From Tsuneonella rigui (GTDB lineage: Bacteria > Pseudomonadota > Alphaproteobacteria > Sphingomonadales > Sphingomonadaceae), in NCBI RefSeq assembly GCF_003958625.1, contig NZ_RSEL01000024.1, forward strand, positions 62,001 to 126,000: a DNA stretch of 64,000 nucleotides, written 5' to 3'. Below the pieces are notes generated by a model. The model was not told the origin of the DNA. It searched no databases and saw only the letters and a list, made by a program, of their open reading frames with translations. Shown here one piece after another: positions 57,215-64,000 of the stretch (within the stretch, counting starts at the first letter, position 1; the number at the start of each line of letters is the position of its first letter). Position numbers and translations under genes: made by a program.

Positions 57215-57589
57215 ATGAACCAGGTCACCGGCGGCTGCCTGTGCGGCGCGGTGCGGATCGAGGCGACCGGCGAGCCCCGGCGCGTGGCGCTGTGCCACTG
57301 CCTCGACTGCCGCAAGCACCACGGCGCGGTGTTCTACGCCGCGGCGATCTTCCAGGATGACGCGGTGCGCGTGACCGGCGAGACCCGCCACTGGAAGCAC
57401 CGCCACTTCTGCCCCACCTGCGGCGGATCGGTCTTCGCCCGCTGGGACGACGAGATCGAAGTCCACCTCGGCACCCTCGACGAGCCGAGCCGCTTCACCC
57501 CGACCTACGAAAGCTGGACCGTACGGCGGGAGGACTGGCTGCCGGCGTTTGCGGGGATGCACGGGTTTGAACACAACCGGGGAGTGTAA
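57215..57589 (+). CDS. GFA-family protein
   Basis: A 124-residue zinc protein of the glutathione-dependent formaldehyde-activating (GFA/Mss4-like) family. The cysteine pairs are C-x-C in GGCLCGAVRIEA, CHCLDCRKH and CPTCGG. The enzyme class forms S-hydroxymethyl-glutathione, but most members lack proof of that activity. ATG 57215 has a strong AAGGAGG site. The sequence just before contains the 57107 repeat. Confidence 0.85.
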   Translation: MNQVTGGCLCGAVRIEATGEPRRVALCHCLDCRKHHGAVFYAAAIFQDDAVRVTGETRHWKHRHFCPTCGGSVFARWDDEIEVHLGTLDEPSRFTPTYESWTVRREDWLPAFAGMHGFEHNRGV

Positions 57590-57744
57590 CGCTCGCCCTA
57601 TAGCCCCCAATTTTCGTCACCCCGTTGGCGCTTGCAGTTGGGTGGTTTTAGGCCTGTTCCATTGCGGTCTGATCACATTAGGAAGCTCGGTTACGCCTAT
57701 TGCGACGCTCAGAACGCCAAGGAGTCGATATGCTATGTCGGGCT

Positions 57745-59580
57745 TCAGCTTTGAAGATGCTTCTCAAGTTCGGGTTTAACCCTTCGCCAAGTTGCCTCTT
57801 GAACTAGAGGAAGCATTACAAGCGAAAATATAAGTTTGCACGCGTACACGTACTGATGCGAATAAAAAGAACCATCTTCGGTCATGCCGTGGCAAAATGT
57901 GTGCCGCACCTTAGGTCCTAGTTCGTGGACAAAAAGGTTCTCAACGGCGAAAATTTGGTTCACTCCAAACACTTTTTCCAATATGTCTCGGTGTTGACCC
58001 AATAAATTGCCCAATCCAATTGTTTGTTCAATGCCACCTAGCGAAATGGTAGTATCTGCTCTTCCAGCAGCCGCAACCAGAGCGCGCAGTCCCGCCTCAA
58101 GGAAGGGTATCAGCAACGATCCAGCAACGATCTCATCGCCATACAGAAATGCGTGAAGACCGCGCGCGATTTGAGTCTCATAGCCATTTGGGACAAACGG
58201 GCTATAGCGACAAATCCAATATAGAAGTTGCTCGGGGATATAAAAGCGCTGAGTTATCTCTGTTCTCGCGGGCACAACTGCGGCGCCGATCGCAAGGCTC
58301 ATACTGATATCAAACTGCTGGATGACCTTGTGGCGAAGAGTATCGTTCTCTTCAATTCCTCCACCGGTTCTGGCGACCGTCCGGCCGTTTCGATCCAGAA
58401 GAGATGTGGCGAACAATGAGGACAATGGGTATTTCTGCGCTTGCTCCCGCGCCTCATCTATCATTTTATCGGGGTCTCTAGGAAGCTCCGTCAGGGCTAG
58501 CCTTTTAAGGCACTCCAACAAATCCAACCCAGAGTAGCCGTCTAAGAGGCGTTTCACCTCATCACTAAGATCCATCGAATGGCCGAAGGAACCCATTTCG
58601 TCCGCAAAGTGAAGCTGCGCCTCTTTCAAACGCTCGTGCAGGCGTTGTCTCTCTTCACGTACACCCTTCGCACCCTGCAACGCGTCGATCGCCAACTGCA
58701 GAGAGTGCGTTTGTAGAAACGACGAATCTCCGGAGGCATCTGCTTGACTCTCATGAATTTTAGCCAGCCGCAGGCGGCCTTCGGATGATATCTCCCCTTG
58801 GTTCTTCCGGGCAGCAATGGAATTCGCCAGTTCTTGCAATGCAATCGCTTCGTGGAACTCGTTTCTCAATCGGGCTTCGTCGGCCTTTGAGTCGAGATCT
58901 CCGACTTCTGCCTCGACATTCTCAATCCCATAGCGAAGCCCCAGTCGAGCGAAACGCACGAGCGCCATCCCGCCCTCGGTAACCGCTGCCCTGATCACTT
59001 CGGTAAAGGCGCCCCTCAGCGCGTCATTTTCCGCCTTTTCCCAACCTGTAGATCGGGCAATCACCAGGGCTCGCTCTAGAAAGTTTTGTACACTGATCCC
59101 CGTTGCGCTCGACCGCTCAAACCTCAACGTTCCGACGCCGCTGAGGACGTTGAGTACCATCTGAACGTAGCCATCAATGGCAAGGCGACTGTGTGCAACA
59201 CGGGACTTGTCCCGGGACCAAACAAGATCAGCGATACGCGTCCGAAGAGGTAAAAGGTCGATCTTGTCGGCAACCGAGGCGAGCGTGTGGATATCTTCCC
59301 GATCAAAGTCAGAGCCCATCAACGTCCTCGTGCCATCGCCGAAAGAAGCCATGTTAGAAAAAGGCTCTGCTTTGTCCTCAGGGCGGAAATGAAAGCGCGA
59401 CACCGCTGCGAAGAGACGGAATGCAAGCGCCCGCGACTTATCTCCGGCCTCGTCGGCGTCCTTCGCCGCCTCTAAAAAGCGCGCATCGAACGCCTCTATG
59501 TCAACGCAATTTGCGTCAGCGACCACCGTCGAGGGATCAACGGACAAGAAATCTGCCTCAGAGAAACGTTCTTTGTACAT
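57745..59580 (-). CDS. DUF4209-type protein with HEPN-like R-x4-H motif
   Basis: A 611-residue protein in a block of lower G+C: 32 of 60 bases are G or C in the line at 58321, versus 45 of 60 at 60301 inside uvrA. The C-terminus has RHTFCHG, with Arg559 and His564, close to the RNxxxHG motif of DUF4209 and to the R-x4-6-H catalytic pair of HEPN RNases. The region before it, FVHELGPKV, is helical. The N-terminal 400 residues are helical, Glu/Leu/Ala-rich and unlike anything I can name. It starts 14 bases after the uvrA stop on the same strand, with a weak ribosome site. It is probably a recent arrival; a phage-defence or stress RNase role is a hypothesis. Confidence 0.72.
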   Translation of the reverse strand: MYKERFSEADFLSVDPSTVVADANCVDIEAFDARFLEAAKDADEAGDKSRALAFRLFAAVSRFHFRPEDKAEPFSNMASFGDGTRTLMGSDFDREDIHTLASVADKIDLLPLRTRIADLVWSRDKSRVAHSRLAIDGYVQMVLNVLSGVGTLRFERSSATGISVQNFLERALVIARSTGWEKAENDALRGAFTEVIRAAVTEGGMALVRFARLGLRYGIENVEAEVGDLDSKADEARLRNEFHEAIALQELANSIAARKNQGEISSEGRLRLAKIHESQADASGDSSFLQTHSLQLAIDALQGAKGVREERQRLHERLKEAQLHFADEMGSFGHSMDLSDEVKRLLDGYSGLDLLECLKRLALTELPRDPDKMIDEAREQAQKYPLSSLFATSLLDRNGRTVARTGGGIEENDTLRHKVIQQFDISMSLAIGAAVVPARTEITQRFYIPEQLLYWICRYSPFVPNGYETQIARGLHAFLYGDEIVAGSLLIPFLEAGLRALVAAAGRADTTISLGGIEQTIGLGNLLGQHRDILEKVFGVNQIFAVENLFVHELGPKVRHTFCHGMTEDGSFYSHQYVYACKLIFSLVMLPLVQEATWRRVKPELEKHLQS

Positions 59581-59594
59581 TGATCCCCGCCTGT

Positions 59595-62543
59595 TTAGTC
59601 CGCCGCGACCTGCTGCGGCCTCCTCATTATCTGATGGGTTGAAGCACCCACCTTCTCCAACATCGGCCGCAGGTAGTGCCCCGTGTAACTCCGCGGCTCC
59701 CTCGCCACGTCTTCCGGCGTGCCTTCCGCCACGATCTCCCCGCCGCGTACGCCGCCTTCCGGTCCCAGATCGACGATCCAGTCCGCCGTCTTGATCACGT
59801 CGAGATTGTGCTCGATCACCACCACGCTGTTGCCCTGGTCGACCAGGCGCTGGAGCACTTCGAGTAGCTTGCGCACGTCTTCGAAGTGCAGGCCGGTGGT
59901 CGGCTCGTCGAGGATGTAGAGCGTCTGCCCGGTGGAGCGGCGGCTGAGTTCCTTGGCGAGCTTCACCCGCTGCGCCTCCCCGCCCGACAGCGTGGTCGCC
60001 TGCTGGCCGACCTTGACGTAGCCGAGGCCGACTTCGTTCAGCATGTGCATCTTGTCGCGGATTGGGGGGACGGCCTTGAAGAAGCCTTCCGCGTCCTCGA
60101 TCGTCATGTCGAGCACGTCGGCGATGCTGAGGCCCTTGAACTTCACCTCCAGCGTTTCGCGGTTGTAGCGCTTGCCGTGGCATTCCTCGCAGGTGACGTA
60201 CACGTCCGGCAGGAAGTGCATCTCGATCTTGATCAGCCCGTCGCCCTGGCACGCCTCGCACCGGCCGCCCTTGACGTTGAAGCTGAAGCGCCCCGCCTTG
60301 TACCCGCGCGCCTGCGCCTCCGGCAGGCCGGCGAACCAGTCGCGGATCTGGGTGAAGGCGCCGGTGTAGGTCGCCGGGTTGGAGCGCGGGGTGCGGCCGA
60401 TCGGCGACTGGTCGATCTCGATCACCTTGTCGCATAGCTCGAGGCCCGTGACCTTGTCGTGCGCGCCGGCGATCACCCGCGCGCCGTTCAATGTGCGCGC
60501 GGCGACCGCGTAGAGCGTGTCGATAGTGAAGCTCGACTTGCCGCTGCCGCTGACGCCGGTCACGCAGGTGAAGGTGCCCAAGGGGATGCTGGCGGTGACG
60601 TTGTTGAGGTTGTTCGCCCGCGCGCCGTGGACGGTGATGTGGTGGCCGTTGCCCTTGCGCCGCTCAGCCGGCACCGCGATCTCACGCCGGCCGGTGAGGT
60701 AGTCGGCGGTGAGGCTCTTCTTCGAGCGCAGGACTTCCTTGAGCGTGCCTTGCGCGACGATCTCGCCGCCGTGGACGCCCGCGCCCGGGCCGAGATCGAC
60801 CACGTGGTCGGCGGCGCGGATCGCGTCCTCGTCATGCTCGACCACGATCACCGTGTTGCCGAGGTCGCGCAGGCGCTTGAGCGTTTCCAAGAGCCGGTCG
60901 TTGTCGCGCTGGTGGAGGCCGATGCTCGGCTCGTCGAGCACGTAGAGCACGCCCGACAGCCCGCTGCCGATCTGGCTGGCGAGGCGGATGCGCTGGCTCT
61001 CGCCGCCCGACAGCGTGCCGCTGGTCCGGTCGAGGTTGAGGTAATCGAGCCCGACGTTGTCGAGGAAGCCCAGCCGCTCGTTGATCTCCTTCAGGATCGC
61101 GCGCGCGATCTGGTTCTGGGTGTCGCTGAGCTGTTCGGGCAGCGCGAGGAACCAGTCCTTCGCGGCGGTGACGCTCATCTGCGTGGGGGTGGCGATGTCG
61201 GTCCCGGCGACCTTCACCGCCAGCGCCTTGTCGTTGAGGCGCTTGCCGTGGCAGGTCTCGCACGGCTGCGCGGTCTGGTACTTGCCCAGCTCCTCGCGCA
61301 TCCACGCGCTCTCGGTCTGCAGCATGCGGCGGTTGAGGTTGCCGATCACCCCCTCGAACGCCTTGCGCACGGTGTATTCCTTGCGCCCGTCCTTGAACGT
61401 CAGCGGCACCGCCTTGCCCTTGGTGCCATGGAGGATGACGTCCTGGTTATCCTCCCCCAGCGCGTCCCAAGGGGTGGTGAGGTCGAAGCCGTATTCCTTC
61501 GCCAGCGAGCTCAGCACCTGCATGTAATACGGGCTCGGCGGGTTGGACTTGGCCCACGGCACCACCGCGCCCTGCTTGAGGCTGAGGTGCTCGTTGGGCA
61601 CCACCAGTTGCGGATCGAACAACAGCTTCTCGCCAAGCCCGTCGCACGCCGGGCACGCGCCCTGCGGGGCGTTGAACGAGAACAGCCGCGGCTCGACCTC
61701 CTCGATGGTGAAGCCGGACACCGGGCAGGCGAACTTCTCGGAGAACACGATGCGGTTGGCGGGGAGGCCGGCGCCCTTCATCGCGCCGCCCGCATCCTCC
61801 ACCTCGCGCCCAGGCACCGGACCGTCGGCGAGATCGACGTAGGCCAGCCCCTCGGCGAGCTTGAGCGCAGTCTCGAAGCTGTCGGCGAGCCGGGTCTCGA
61901 TCCCCTCGCGCACCGCCAGGCGATCGACCACCACCTCGATGTCGTGCTTGTACTTCTTGTCGAGCGCCGGCGCCTCGCCGATCTCGTACATCTCGCCGTC
62001 GATGCGCACGCGGGTGAAGCCCGCCTTCTGCCACTCGGCGAGCTCCTTGCGGTATTCGCCCTTGCGCCCGCGCACGACCGGCGCGAGCAGGTAGGCGCGC
62101 GTGCCCTCGGGCAGCGCCATCACCCGGTCGACCATGTTGCTGACCGTCTGCGCCTCGATCGGCAGCCCGGTGGCGGGCGAATACGGCACCCCCACCCGCG
62201 CCCACAGCAGGCGCATGTAATCGTAGATCTCGGTCACCGTCGCGACCGTCGAGCGCGGGTTGCGGGAAGTGGTCTTCTGCTCGATCGAGATCGCGGGGCT
62301 GAGCCCGTCGATGTGCTCGACATCGGGCTTCTGCATCATCTCGAGGAACTGGCGCGCGTAGGCGCTTAAGGACTCGACGTAACGCCGCTGCCCCTCGGCA
62401 TAGATGGTATCGAACGCGAGGCTGCTCTTGCCCGAGCCCGACAGCCCGGTGATCACGATCAGGCTGTCGCGCGGCAGATCGATATCGATCCCCTTGAGAT
62501 TATGCTCCCGCGCACCACGCACGCTGATCTTTGTTAGGGACAT
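59595..62543 (-). CDS. uvrA: Excinuclease ABC subunit A
   Basis: Damage-recognition ATPase of nucleotide excision repair, 982 residues. Two ABC ATPase cassettes are present: Walker [17 protein letters not shown] at the N-terminus with the zinc-finger motif [11 protein letters not shown] signature [13 protein letters not shown] and LDEPSIGLH, then [17 protein letters not shown]-x2-C pairs in RCEACQGDG and [23 protein letters not shown] and [10 protein letters not shown]. An SOS operator lies 12 bases before the ATG. Read-through probably reaches the DUF4209 gene. Confidence 0.97.
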   Translation of the reverse strand: MSLTKISVRGAREHNLKGIDIDLPRDSLIVITGLSGSGKSSLAFDTIYAEGQRRYVESLSAYARQFLEMMQKPDVEHIDGLSPAISIEQKTTSRNPRSTVATVTEIYDYMRLLWARVGVPYSPATGLPIEAQTVSNMVDRVMALPEGTRAYLLAPVVRGRKGEYRKELAEWQKAGFTRVRIDGEMYEIGEAPALDKKYKHDIEVVVDRLAVREGIETRLADSFETALKLAEGLAYVDLADGPVPGREVEDAGGAMKGAGLPANRIVFSEKFACPVSGFTIEEVEPRLFSFNAPQGACPACDGLGEKLLFDPQLVVPNEHLSLKQGAVVPWAKSNPPSPYYMQVLSSLAKEYGFDLTTPWDALGEDNQDVILHGTKGKAVPLTFKDGRKEYTVRKAFEGVIGNLNRRMLQTESAWMREELGKYQTAQPCETCHGKRLNDKALAVKVAGTDIATPTQMSVTAAKDWFLALPEQLSDTQNQIARAILKEINERLGFLDNVGLDYLNLDRTSGTLSGGESQRIRLASQIGSGLSGVLYVLDEPSIGLHQRDNDRLLETLKRLRDLGNTVIVVEHDEDAIRAADHVVDLGPGAGVHGGEIVAQGTLKEVLRSKKSLTADYLTGRREIAVPAERRKGNGHHITVHGARANNLNNVTASIPLGTFTCVTGVSGSGKSSFTIDTLYAVAARTLNGARVIAGAHDKVTGLELCDKVIEIDQSPIGRTPRSNPATYTGAFTQIRDWFAGLPEAQARGYKAGRFSFNVKGGRCEACQGDGLIKIEMHFLPDVYVTCEECHGKRYNRETLEVKFKGLSIADVLDMTIEDAEGFFKAVPPIRDKMHMLNEVGLGYVKVGQQATTLSGGEAQRVKLAKELSRRSTGQTLYILDEPTTGLHFEDVRKLLEVLQRLVDQGNSVVVIEHNLDVIKTADWIVDLGPEGGVRGGEIVAEGTPEDVAREPRSYTGHYLRPMLEKVGASTHQIMRRPQQVAAD

Positions 62544-62912
62544 AAGGGTAGCGTGTTCCGGTTTCGTTCGCGGGTGTCAAGAGGCGCGCGGGAAGCCCTC
62601 CCCCACGCAACGCGCGATGTGGGGAGCGGGGTCCGGATTGCAACTCGAGGGCGGCTCTGCGGGGAGCTGGCGCATGACCGCATCGCCAATCAAAAAATTT
62701 TTCAAGCGACAGGGAACCGGCGCCCGCCTTTCGAGTCATACTCAGCAGGGCTGCGCTGACTCCCTGGCTGTCGAGATCGTCTCCGTGGGTCTCCGGTCAA
62801 AGGAGGCGCAGCCTTTCCTGTCTCCACACGCCTGCTTTCGTTGATTCCATTGCATAAATCCTTCGCCTCGCTAGACACGCTTCCCGATCACGAGTCGAGC
62901 AGGGCGCAGAGC
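62544..62912. other. Intergenic interval between uvrA and the 62913 gene
   Basis: Contains the uvrA SOS operator (62555-62569), then about 300 bases without a supported gene; the frames here lack ribosome sites. An 8-bp inverted repeat GGCTGCGC (62749-62756) / GCGCAGCC (62806-62813) encloses 49 bases with weak inner pairing and is followed by tttcctg, so a small plus-strand RNA is possible but not demonstrated. No promoter was called. Confidence 0.4.
62555..62569. promoter_or_regulatory. LexA (SOS) operator of uvrA
   Basis: GTTC-cggtttc-GTTC is an exact match to the alphaproteobacterial LexA consensus, 12 bases upstream of the uvrA start. Confidence 0.8.
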
Positions 62913-63086
62913 ATGGAACAGGACGAACTGCTCAAGAAGATGCGCGGCCGGGTGGAACAGTGCCGCCGCCTCGCCACCTACGTGATGGACGAAAGGGCCC
63001 GGGCCGAACTGCTGGCGATGGCGGCCGAGGGTGAGGCCGATATTGCGCGCATCCTCGCCGAGTCCGGCGAGCCGACGGGCAATTAG
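62913..63086 (+). CDS. Small alpha-helical protein, 57 residues
   Basis: Predicted to be almost entirely helical (ELLKKMRGRVEQCRRLATYVM, ARAELLAMAAEGEADIARIL). It may be a coiled-coil-forming small protein. I recognise no family. ATG 62913 is chosen over TTG 62841; ribosome site GCAGGGCG is weak. It ends 32 bases before a nine-codon reading frame. Confidence 0.55.
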   Translation: MEQDELLKKMRGRVEQCRRLATYVMDERARAELLAMAAEGEADIARILAESGEPTGN

Positions 63087-63118
63087 GTAAACCGGCGCGC
63101 CCGTGCTAGGGCCGAACC

Positions 63119-63148
63119 ATGGCAGACAACTGCCTGGCCAGTTTGTGA
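63119..63148 (+). CDS. Possible nine-codon leader peptide
   Basis: An ATG-initiated frame encodes MADNCLASL and stops at 63146-63148, 40 bases before the start of a 30-codon membrane peptide. Its ribosome site is poor. It precedes a hairpin that covers the next gene's ribosome site, the arrangement of translational leaders, but may be chance. Confidence 0.3.
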   Translation: MADNCLASL

Positions 63149-63188
63149 CTGAGAGACCGAGTGTGCTCCCGCTGAAGGAGAGCACGTC

Positions 63189-63281
63189 GTGTCTGAAGGA
63201 ACCCTCATCGTCATCGCCGCCATCGTGCTGACCGGCGCGATCGTATACCTGTGCTGCGAGTTCACGGCGAAGCGGCGGTAG
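63189..63281 (+). CDS. Thirty-residue single-pass membrane peptide
   Basis: GTG 63189 is preceded by AAGGAG eight bases upstream, one of the strongest ribosome sites in the window. The product has one hydrophobic helix (TLIVIAAIVLTGAIVYLCC) and a basic end EFTAKRR. It resembles small inner-membrane proteins and type I toxins in size and layout. The ribosome site lies in the 3' arm of a hairpin (63163-63170 / 63177-63185). Confidence 0.6.
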   Translation: MSEGTLIVIAAIVLTGAIVYLCCEFTAKRR

Positions 63282-63430
63282 CCCGGCGCGTTCCGCTCTT
63301 CGTCGACCCCTCCCCGCCGTTCATCGACCAGCCGTCGCGCCCCGCGCGGGAAAGCAGTTTCAGCGACAACCACTTGCACCGCCGGCTCAGGGGGAGCATC
63401 GGTGCGCGCGTTTTCAGGGGACTGCTTTAC

Positions 63431-64000
63431 ATGACCAGCTTCAAGACCTCTCTGGCGGCGGCCACCGCCCTCGCCCTTTCGCTCGCCGCCGCGCCGGCTC
63501 TCGCGCAGGACGCGCAGACTGACGATGCGCAGCAGATCGTCGTCACCGGCCACCCGCAGATCGGCGACTTCGGCATCGACCTCTCGGCGCGCGACCTCAC
63601 CGTCAAGCCGGGCGACGACTTCGAGAAGTACGCCAGCGGCACCTGGATCGCGGCCACCGAAATCCCGAGCGACAAGGCCTCGGTCGGCAGCTTCGTCAAT
63701 CTCGACGAAACCGCGCGCGATCAGGTCCGGACGCTGGTCACCAGCCCCGCCAACGCCTCGACCAAGTACGGCAAGGCCTATGCCGCGTTCATGAACGAAA
63801 AGGCGATCGAACGCGCCGGCCTCGCCCCGCTGATGAAGGACATCAATGTCGTCCGCGGGATCGACGACAAGACCGAATTCGCCCGCTTCATGGGCTCGAC
63901 CTACGACAAGTTCGGCACCACGCTGTTCGCTGGCGGTCCGTACGTGGACAGCGACGATCCGACGATGAACGTACTGTGGTTCGGCCAGGCCGGGCTCGGC
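63431..64000 (+). CDS. M13-family metallopeptidase (3' partial)
   Basis: Exported neprilysin-like zinc endopeptidase; only 190 residues are visible and the HExxH site lies outside the window. A signal peptide (SLAAATALALSLAAAPALAQ) is followed by the typical M13 N-terminal region: DFGIDLSARDLTVKPGDDFEKYASGTWIAATEIPSDKASVGSF. Unusually, the first residues of the mature protein contain IVVTG (residues 36-40), like a TonB box. It is periplasmic or surface-exposed and the substrate is unknown. Confidence 0.85.
   Translation, partial: MTSFKTSLAAATALALSLAAAPALAQDAQTDDAQQIVVTGHPQIGDFGIDLSARDLTVKPGDDFEKYASGTWIAATEIPSDKASVGSFVNLDETARDQVRTLVTSPANASTKYGKAYAAFMNEKAIERAGLAPLMKDINVVRGIDDKTEFARFMGSTYDKFGTTLFAGGPYVDSDDPTMNVLWFGQAGLG

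Noticed and set aside
57590-57744. Attachment site or tRNA fragment bounding the DUF4209 gene
   Set aside because: No tRNA remnant, direct repeat or integrase gene is present near the low-G+C block.
60459-62369. A 636-codon plus-strand frame antisense to uvrA
   Set aside because: Composition (rich in Arg, His, Ala, Val, Asp) is that of an antisense shadow of a GC-rich gene, and uvrA occupies the opposite strand.

Overview
The window reads as one contiguous stretch of chromosome from a high-G+C alphaproteobacterium, most likely a member of the Sphingomonadales (Sphingomonas, Erythrobacter and Novosphingobium type). Grounds: the trpB-trpA-accD-folC order, CckA and CpdR homologues, a SapC-family protein, a monomeric-type NADP isocitrate dehydrogenase, CTT-poor and GC-rich codon use, and alphaproteobacterial SOS operators (GTTC-N7-GTTC) in front of uvrD, recA and uvrA. 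No genus is claimed. The window opens inside trpB and closes inside an M13 metallopeptidase gene. There is one tRNA gene (Val, GAC). No rRNA, CRISPR array, insertion sequence or prophage was seen.

Layout. 1-4300: trpB(partial)-trpA-accD-folC, broken by two REP-like inverted repeats. 4297-8680: AmpG-like permease, a Rieske oxygenase, an RluB/RsuA pseudouridine synthase and rsmD. 8728-14552: a secreted protein built of 11-residue aromatic repeats, then SOS-type uvrD, an unusually short RNB-domain ribonuclease and the RhlE RNA helicase. 14682-21364: secreted protein, D-2-hydroxyacid oxidase, SapC protein, N-formylglutamate amidohydrolase, cpdR, tRNA-Val, icd and a zinc-peptidase-like protein. 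21368-31280: TPR protein, FAD monooxygenase, Kef-type antiporter, alaS, lipid kinase, methyltransferase and recA. 31405-35543: two DUF4139 secreted proteins and two divergent hexapeptide acyltransferases. 35551-43777: cckA-DUF2062-smpB, a small KGG protein, a DUF885 lipoprotein, dapA and a lytic transglycosylase. 43812-47947: greB, an IalB-like protein, an outer-membrane beta-barrel, rlmN and two glycine-zipper proteins. 48061-52430: SDR, cytochrome b561, molybdopterin oxidoreductase, cyclopropane fatty acid synthase and PhyH dioxygenase. 52427-55617: DUF1801 protein, argG, about 900 gene-free bases rich in hairpins, and rlpA. 55710-64000: small membrane proteins, an orphan HTH protein, a GFA protein, a low-G+C DUF4209/HEPN-like gene, uvrA, and the start of a secreted M13 peptidase.

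How the genes fit together. Most of the window is core metabolism and maintenance: tryptophan, lysine, arginine and folate synthesis, fatty-acid synthesis, translation factors and RNA modification. Two regulatory themes recur. The SOS theme links uvrD, recA and uvrA through matching operators, and probably captures the DUF4209 gene 14 bases downstream of uvrA. The cell-cycle and envelope theme links CckA, CpdR, a lytic transglycosylase, RlpA and AmpG, with two CtrA-like half-sites upstream of rlpA.

The least explained and most interesting parts are: the structured non-coding region between argG and rlpA, which carries at least six TTCG-capped hairpins; the low-G+C DUF4209 gene with an R-x4-H motif, possibly SOS-linked; the 11-residue repeat protein; TonB-box-like VTG motifs in secreted proteins that are not receptors; and a nine-codon leader with a Shine-Dalgarno-sequestering hairpin before a 30-residue membrane peptide. 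All functions are inferred from sequence inspection alone.
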